In this document: positions 60,402 through 64,000 of the stretch, piece by piece
Position numbering within the stretch: the stretch's first letter is position 1
Layout of the letters: the number at the start of each line of letters is the position of its first letter
Assembly: GCA_000153385.1 (NCBI GenBank)
Contig: CH672374.1
Location: 62,001-126,000, forward strand
Length of the DNA: 64,000 bases
DNA from: Flavobacteria bacterium BBFL7
GTDB taxonomy: Bacteria; Bacteroidota; Bacteroidia; Flavobacteriales; Flavobacteriaceae
Direction: 5' to 3'
The notes under the pieces: generated by a model
Database searches by the model: none
Told to the model about the DNA's origin: nothing
The model's input: only the letters and a program-made list of their open reading frames with translations
Made by a program: the position numbers and the translations under genes

Positions 60402-60881
60402 TGGCTTTTTTCCGTTCGTTATTTTCTTAATTATTATTCCACTAATGAAAGTCGAGATTATTGTCAAGAATGAAATCATTCTATAATTCACATTATTTTG
60501 ATGATATTTTAAAATTCCGTCGTTCATTATTGGATTCGTTATAGTCACTTTAATAAACTGACTTTCAAGAAAGCAAAAGAGACAGTAAAAAAGCGGGATT
60601 AAAATCAGATAGCCTAAATTCAGCCATAATATTTTCTTTAAAGAACTGACCTTTCGAGTTGTAAAAAAAAATCCGATTGGAATTAAAGTCAGAATGAAAG
60701 CAATATCAGTTTCATAAATTCTCAAATCTTTTCCACCATAAAATCCAAGTTGATAATCGGCAAAATATTTAACCGTTCTACGTGTCAAAATCCGATAGTC
60801 CAATTCAAGCCAAACTCCGATAATAAAAGTCAGAATTGCTGTGAGAATTAGTAAAATCAATTTTCGTTTTTCTTTCAGCAT
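60378..60881 (-). CDS. cassette gene 6: four-helix membrane protein; C-terminus encoded by the repeat
   Basis: The 167-residue protein starts at ATG 60881, 15 bases inside the repeat edge. Four hydrophobic segments are visible (LILLILTAILTFIIGVWL, IAFILTLIPIGFFF, ILWLNLGYLILIPLFYCLFCF, MISFLTIISTFISGIIIKKI). The last residues (PVANNVYN) and the stop codon come from repeat R5, so the cassette gene ends within the boundary element. Function unknown. Confidence 0.68.
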   Translation of the reverse strand: MLKEKRKLILLILTAILTFIIGVWLELDYRILTRRTVKYFADYQLGFYGGKDLRIYETDIAFILTLIPIGFFFTTRKVSSLKKILWLNLGYLILIPLFYCLFCFLESQFIKVTITNPIMNDGILKYHQNNVNYRMISFLTIISTFISGIIIKKITNGKKPVANNVYN

Positions 60882-60903
60882 CTCGGTTTTTCAGCTTGTT
60901 GCC

Positions 60904-61294
60904 AATGGCAAAGGTATAAGGCGAGTGAGGCGTTTTAGCCGGTACGCGTTGCCCTTTTTGTTGTTGGTTATTGGTTGTGAAGTTACAGATTTTTGGAATA
61001 ATCACAGCCTCGCTATAAGCCTTTAAAACGTCTCAATCGCCATTATACAACGTTCTTGTTTGTTTCCTAGCGGCTGGCGAGAATTGGGTAAGTACAAGCT
61101 GACTATTGCTCAAGAGGTTTTACAGTTTTGCCATTCTAGTCCATTGAGTAGGTTGGGAGACTTGTGATTTATAATTACTAAAGCTGGTTGATCTTTTGCA
61201 GTGATATTGCAGTTCTATAGTTTCTAATCCCAAGAGTGTAATTATAAATTACAAAAGCGAAAACCTACGGCCGCAGGCAATGGACTAGAACGGT
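60904..61294. repeat. 391-bp gene-free structured element, copy A
   Basis: Two long hairpin-forming parts lie in tandem. The first pairs 60913-60937 (GGTATAAGGCGAGTGAGGCG...) with 61024-61048 (...CGTCTCAATCGCCATTATAC). The second pairs 61131-61146 (CCATTCTAGTCCATTG) with 61278-61293 (CAATGGACTAGAACGG, 15 of 16). No convincing ORF is present. Together with R6 it fills the 546-bp gap between cassette genes 6 and 7. A near-identical copy of the same length lies at 62971-63361. Confidence 0.8.
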
Positions 61295-61423
61295 TTTGTA
61301 TATGGTTTGTTGCGTGGTTTAAGCAACTAATTTAGTAAACTTTTACGAACCTGTGAATATTCCGAAGGAATATTCGCAAGTAGAGACTAATACAGCAATT
61401 AATTATACACGGTGTTGCCAACA
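61288..61423 (-). repeat. cassette-boundary repeat R6 (attC-like)
   Basis: It joins copy A at GAACGG. The inner stem is GAATATTCC (61355-61363) / GGAATATTC (61367-61375), loop GAA: a third sequence version with paired changes. The right end reads TATACACGGTGTTGCCAAC. Confidence 0.75.
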
Positions 61424-61427
61424 GTAT

Positions 61428-61844
61428 TTATTCCAATTTCCCATATAGTTTTTTCGCCTCTATTCGGGAATTCTTAAATATATCATTTCCGAATTTAGCA
61501 AAAATCAATTCCGTAATTTTCTTTTTATAACATTTCGAATCTTCAGATACTACACATCCAGCATTGCTAATCAAAATACCATATTTAGTTTTCATATGTT
61601 TTTGATAAAATTCGTTAAATTTCTCTTCATCATCAGTTATAAATCTTGCTCCATAAGAAATGTATTTATAAGTTCCATTTTCAGCATCATTTAAGGCACG
61701 TTCAGTTCCGCTTTTACAATTACCGAAAAAAATCGAGTCTTTTTTAATTTCGCCTGTTTCTTTTTCCGATTGAGAATAACTCAATCCAAAAGTAAAAATT
61801 AATGCTAAAATCAAAATGTTTTTCATTCCGTTCAGTTTTGTCAT
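61428..61844 (-). CDS. cassette gene 7: small secreted protein
   Basis: The 138-residue protein has a signal peptide; ATG 61826 (MKNILILALIFTFGLSYSQ) may be the true start, six codons after ATG 61844. The mature part has four cysteines (FGNCKSGTER, NAGCVVSEDSKCYKKK), suggesting disulfide bonds, and a helical C-terminus (ITELIFAKFGNDIFKNSRIEAKKLYG). The feature is similar in style to TonB-linked or DUF-type periplasmic proteins, but no family is recognised. Confidence 0.68.
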   Translation of the reverse strand: MTKLNGMKNILILALIFTFGLSYSQSEKETGEIKKDSIFFGNCKSGTERALNDAENGTYKYISYGARFITDDEEKFNEFYQKHMKTKYGILISNAGCVVSEDSKCYKKKITELIFAKFGNDIFKNSRIEAKKLYGKLE

Positions 61845-61846
61845 AT

Positions 61847-61990
61847 TGTTGGCAATGGCAACGGTCTAGTGTATGATTTCGTTGCGTGATTGAGCAACTA
61901 ATAAAGCAAATACAAACCGGATAGAAAATTCACGAGGATTTTCGTAAGTAGGCTCTAACTAGCAATGAATTATACACATTGTTAGCTACA
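61847..61990 (-). repeat. cassette-boundary repeat R7 (attC-like)
   Basis: The ends are GTTGGCAATGGCAACGG and TACACATTGTTAGCTAC. The hairpin GTTGC.GTGATTGA.GCAAC is perfect (61881-61898). The second stem is GAAAAT / GATTTTC with a larger loop. Confidence 0.72.
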
Positions 61991-61991
61991 G

Positions 61992-62399
61992 TTATTTTTT
62001 CGGTTGTTGTTTCTGTTTTATTAACTTCATTAGTTCTTTCTTTTTGTAAGGCATTTTCATAGTTCTTCGATTACTAATAAATCCGTAATCGTTCCACATT
62101 AATTCCGCTCCATCTTCGATGTCTTCATAAATCGGCAATAATTCCCCAATGCCAACAAAAATCCATTCCATTTCGATTTTGTCAGTATTCGTAAATTTAT
62201 ATTCTGCTTCTTTTCCAAGCTTTACAGATTTATCAAATGCTTTTTCGGGTGAATCAGCTTTAATTAAATGATGATTTCCCCAAGTTGTCACTCTTCGTAA
62301 TTCTTGTTTTTCATTTCGTTCAACAGGCTCACATTTTTCGATAATTTCAACGATATACCAATTCCCGTTTTTATTTGAAATTTTTTCTGCGTGTTTCAT
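61992..62399 (-). CDS. cassette gene 8a: DUF4288 family protein
   Basis: The 135-residue soluble protein fits DUF4288: GNWYIVEIIEKCEPVERNE at the start, HHLIKADSPEKAFDKSVKLGKEAE near 43-66, and EMEWIFVGIGELLPIYEDIEDGAELMW near 78-104. Molecular function of the family is unknown. The start overlaps the stop of gene 8b by one base (TAATG), so this cassette carries two translationally coupled genes. Confidence 0.82.
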   Translation of the reverse strand: MKHAEKISNKNGNWYIVEIIEKCEPVERNEKQELRRVTTWGNHHLIKADSPEKAFDKSVKLGKEAEYKFTNTDKIEMEWIFVGIGELLPIYEDIEDGAELMWNDYGFISNRRTMKMPYKKKELMKLIKQKQQPKK

Positions 62400-62950
62400 T
62401 ATTCCCTCAAATATTTTGAAAATACGTTTGCATAACGGTCGTCAAAACTCAATTTTGTAATATCATCAAAATTATGCTTGGTGTTTTTCTTGTCCAAAAT
62501 TCCTTGAGCGTTAAAATTCTTTATCGAAATTGACTTTTTATTAATACGTTTTAAATGTCCAATGCAAAAAAAGTTTTGTTTCGGATGCTCACATTCTGAT
62601 ATGATTGTCAATTCCGTTGCTTTAATATCATTTAGAATTGTATTCCAATCAGTTAAATCCACTTTATATTTAGCTTTAACCTCACTTATTAACCCTTCTT
62701 CTTTTAGAATGCGGTGGATTGTTTTGTCATTTTTATTAAATCGAACGTGTTTTATTGTTTTAATTGGGATGATTTGGTAACCTAAAACCCTGAATTCATC
62801 AGTTTCTTGAAGTAAAATGAAATCAGATGATTTGTCAAGAATAAATCCAGTTGAAATTCCCTCGAAACCACCTTTTTTTCTTGTCAGTCTAACGTAAAGT
62901 TTTTCAGAACAATGTTTTTCTAATTTCTCTATTACTTTCTCTTTTTTCAC
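62399..62950 (-). CDS. cassette gene 8b: protein of unknown function
   Basis: The 183-residue soluble protein starts with GTG 62950 (MKKEKVIEKLEKHCSEK), 21 bases from the second gene-free element. The first 80 residues have a small-beta-barrel look (KGGFEGISTGFILDKSSDFILLQETDEFRVLGYQIIPIKTIKHVRF). A similar pattern recurs from about 130 (FFCIGHLKRINKKSISIKNFNAQGI...DDITKLSFDDRYA), so the protein is probably two copies of an Sm/SH3-like domain. It is coupled to the DUF4288 gene. The pair looks like an immunity- or adaptor-type module, which is speculation. Confidence 0.72.
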   Translation of the reverse strand: MKKEKVIEKLEKHCSEKLYVRLTRKKGGFEGISTGFILDKSSDFILLQETDEFRVLGYQIIPIKTIKHVRFNKNDKTIHRILKEEGLISEVKAKYKVDLTDWNTILNDIKATELTIISECEHPKQNFFCIGHLKRINKKSISIKNFNAQGILDKKNTKHNFDDITKLSFDDRYANVFSKYLRE

Positions 62951-62970
62951 GGTTTGTTTTAATTGTAGCT

Positions 62971-63361
62971 AATGGCAAAGGTATAAGGCGAGTGAGGCGT
63001 TTTAGCCGGTACGCGTTGGCCTTTTGGTTGTTGGTTATTGGTTGTGAAGTTACAGATTTTTGGAATAATCACAGCCTCGCTATAAGCCTTTAAAACGTCT
63101 CAATCGCCATTATACAACGTTCTTGTTTGTTTCCTAGCGGCTGGCGTGTAATGGGTAAGTACAAGACGCCAATTGCTCAAGAGGTTTTACAGCTTTGCCA
63201 TTCTAGTCCATTGAGTAGGTTGGGAGACTTGTGATTTATAATTACTAAAGCTGGTTGATCTTTTGCAGCGTTATTGCAGTTCTATAGTTTCTAATCCCAA
63301 GAGTGTAATTATAAATTACAAAAGCGAAAACCTACGGCCGCAGGCAATGGACTAGAACGGT
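62971..63361. repeat. 391-bp gene-free structured element, copy B
   Basis: This is nearly identical to copy A (same 391-bp length) with scattered differences, the largest around 63146-63173. The same two hairpins are preserved. With R8 it fills the 543-bp gap between gene 8b and the ATPase gene. No ORF of note on either strand. Confidence 0.8.
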
Positions 63362-63485
63362 CTTGTATATGAAAAGTAGCGGGTTTTACACACTAATTTT
63401 TCGGATTACAACTGACCTTTAATTCATTCATTTTGTTTCTGTTAAGCGATTAAACCGCTATTTTTTATATACGTTGTTAGCGGCT
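63361..63485 (-). repeat. cassette-boundary element R8, different family
   Basis: It joins copy B at GAACGG, as R6 joins copy A, but its interior is unlike R1-R7. TATATGAAAAGTAGCGG pairs with CCGCTATTTTTTATATA, and the end reads ACGTTGTTAGCGGC. It keeps the outer GTTAGC core while the body is different. Confidence 0.65.
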
Positions 63486-63493
63486 GGCTTTTT

Positions 63494-64000
63494 TTAGTTC
63501 AGACGATATTGATATTTATTTTCTCTCTTTTTAAATGCTTCAAATCCTCCTTCAAGTCCAATCAGAGTTTCACGAGTTTCTTCATTTTCAATTGTCGTGC
63601 TTTTAATTAAAGTTGATTGATTTGTCTCATCAATACTTAAAATGTGGATTAATTCAGCATCACCATTCACAACAAAATTTGCATTATGTGTTGCAAATAC
63701 AATCTGTCTGCTTCTTTTTCTGTCCTTAATGACTTCTACTAGGTAATTCGAAATTAACAAGCTATCAAGGTGTGCTTCTGGTTCGTCAATTATTATTGGG
63801 TTATTACCAAGTAATAATAGTATTACAAGAACCGCAGTACACCTTTGACCAAATGAAGACTTCTCAATAGGTCGCCCGTCATATTGAACTTTAACTTTCT
63901 TAAAGTCAATGTAATTGAAAAAAGTCATTTTAGTTAAAAGCCTATATGCATTAAAATTAGACTCAACGCTAAATAATTCTATTAAAAAACTTTTCGCATT
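63494..64000 (-). CDS. TrlF-like AAA ATPase, C-terminal part (cut by the right edge)
   Basis: The frame is open to base 64000, so at least 168 C-terminal residues of a longer protein are seen; ATG 63928 is internal. The visible part has an ABC/SMC-type head: SFGQRCTAVLVILLLLG in signature position, Walker B PIIIDEPEAHLDSLLIS, the switch IVFATHNANFVVNGDAE, and the closing LEGGFEAFKKRENKY. This closing block and the order of motifs match the C-terminus of TrlF-family and related large AAA ATPases often found in defence loci. Whether an N-terminal PHP or nuclease domain exists lies outside the window. Confidence 0.8.
   Translation of the reverse strand, partial: NAKSFLIELFSVESNFNAYRLLTKMTFFNYIDFKKVKVQYDGRPIEKSSFGQRCTAVLVILLLLGNNPIIIDEPEAHLDSLLISNYLVEVIKDRKRSRQIVFATHNANFVVNGDAELIHILSIDETNQSTLIKSTTIENEETRETLIGLEGGFEAFKKRENKYQYRLN

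Noticed and set aside
60805-61026. Short ORFs across gene-free element copy A on both strands
   Set aside because: Not preserved as good frames in copy B, and they overlap hairpin arms. The element is better explained as structured DNA.
56783-63485. CRISPR array
   Set aside because: Repeats are about 135 bp and separated by genes of 200-900 bp, not by short unique spacers; no cas gene is present.

Overview
The window looks like a piece of chromosome from a marine-type member of the Flavobacteriaceae (Bacteroidota). The pointers are AT-rich DNA, Bacteroidota promoter cores of the TAnnTTTG type, no clear Shine-Dalgarno dependence, SusC/TonB-type outer-membrane proteins, CarboxypepD-reg and DUF5916 outer-membrane proteins, BshA (bacillithiol), a BatA/vWA protein, and a serine palmitoyltransferase-like enzyme next to a cysteine-synthase-like enzyme. 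A 16-bp palindrome (CGCTTTCGCGAAAGCG) recurs about every 4 kb, both between and inside genes. This suggests a particular genus (Nonlabens-like is my guess, not proven).

Layout. 1-6.5 kb (+ strand): the end of an Fe-S protein, small secreted and membrane proteins, a GH3/beta-lactamase-fold fusion, bshA and a PrcB-like lipoprotein. 6.5-10.8 kb (- strand): a small beta-barrel, a large TonB-type receptor and prfB. 10.9-18.4 kb: mostly + strand metabolism (threonine aldolase, OmpA, oligopeptidase B, and a PLP enzyme pair that may make sulfonolipid or sphingolipid bases). 18.5-24.5 kb: a lipoprotein, a 490-bp intergenic stretch with two structured repeats, corA, uvrA, an ECF sigma factor and a 48-aa satellite protein. 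24.6-40.6 kb: DNA repair (an Nth without cysteines), Bcp, a coupled four-gene operon (BatA-like / dihydroorotase-like / DUF4870 / esterase), a histidine kinase, a LolD-like ATPase, DUF5916, msrA and folE. A tRNA-Arg(UCU) lies at 40.8 kb. 41-56 kb: small membrane and lipoproteins, MepB, an HxlR/VOC pair, NdpA, heme A synthase, MiaE, MarR, an aldo/keto reductase, PEP carboxylase and a pentapeptide-repeat protein.

The accessory part is 56.5-64 kb. Ten small genes, all on the - strand and mostly of unknown function, are separated almost exactly by ~135-bp structured repeats. The repeats have inverted GTTGCC/GGCAAC-type ends and inner hairpins whose stems covary between copies. A second, 391-bp structured element without a gene occurs twice. 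This is the layout of an integron-type gene-cassette array, but the core sites do not match the canonical attC consensus and no integrase lies in the window. The last gene, cut by the right edge, is the C-terminus of a TrlF-like AAA ATPase, a family type often found in defence loci. The array is the most notable thing in the window.
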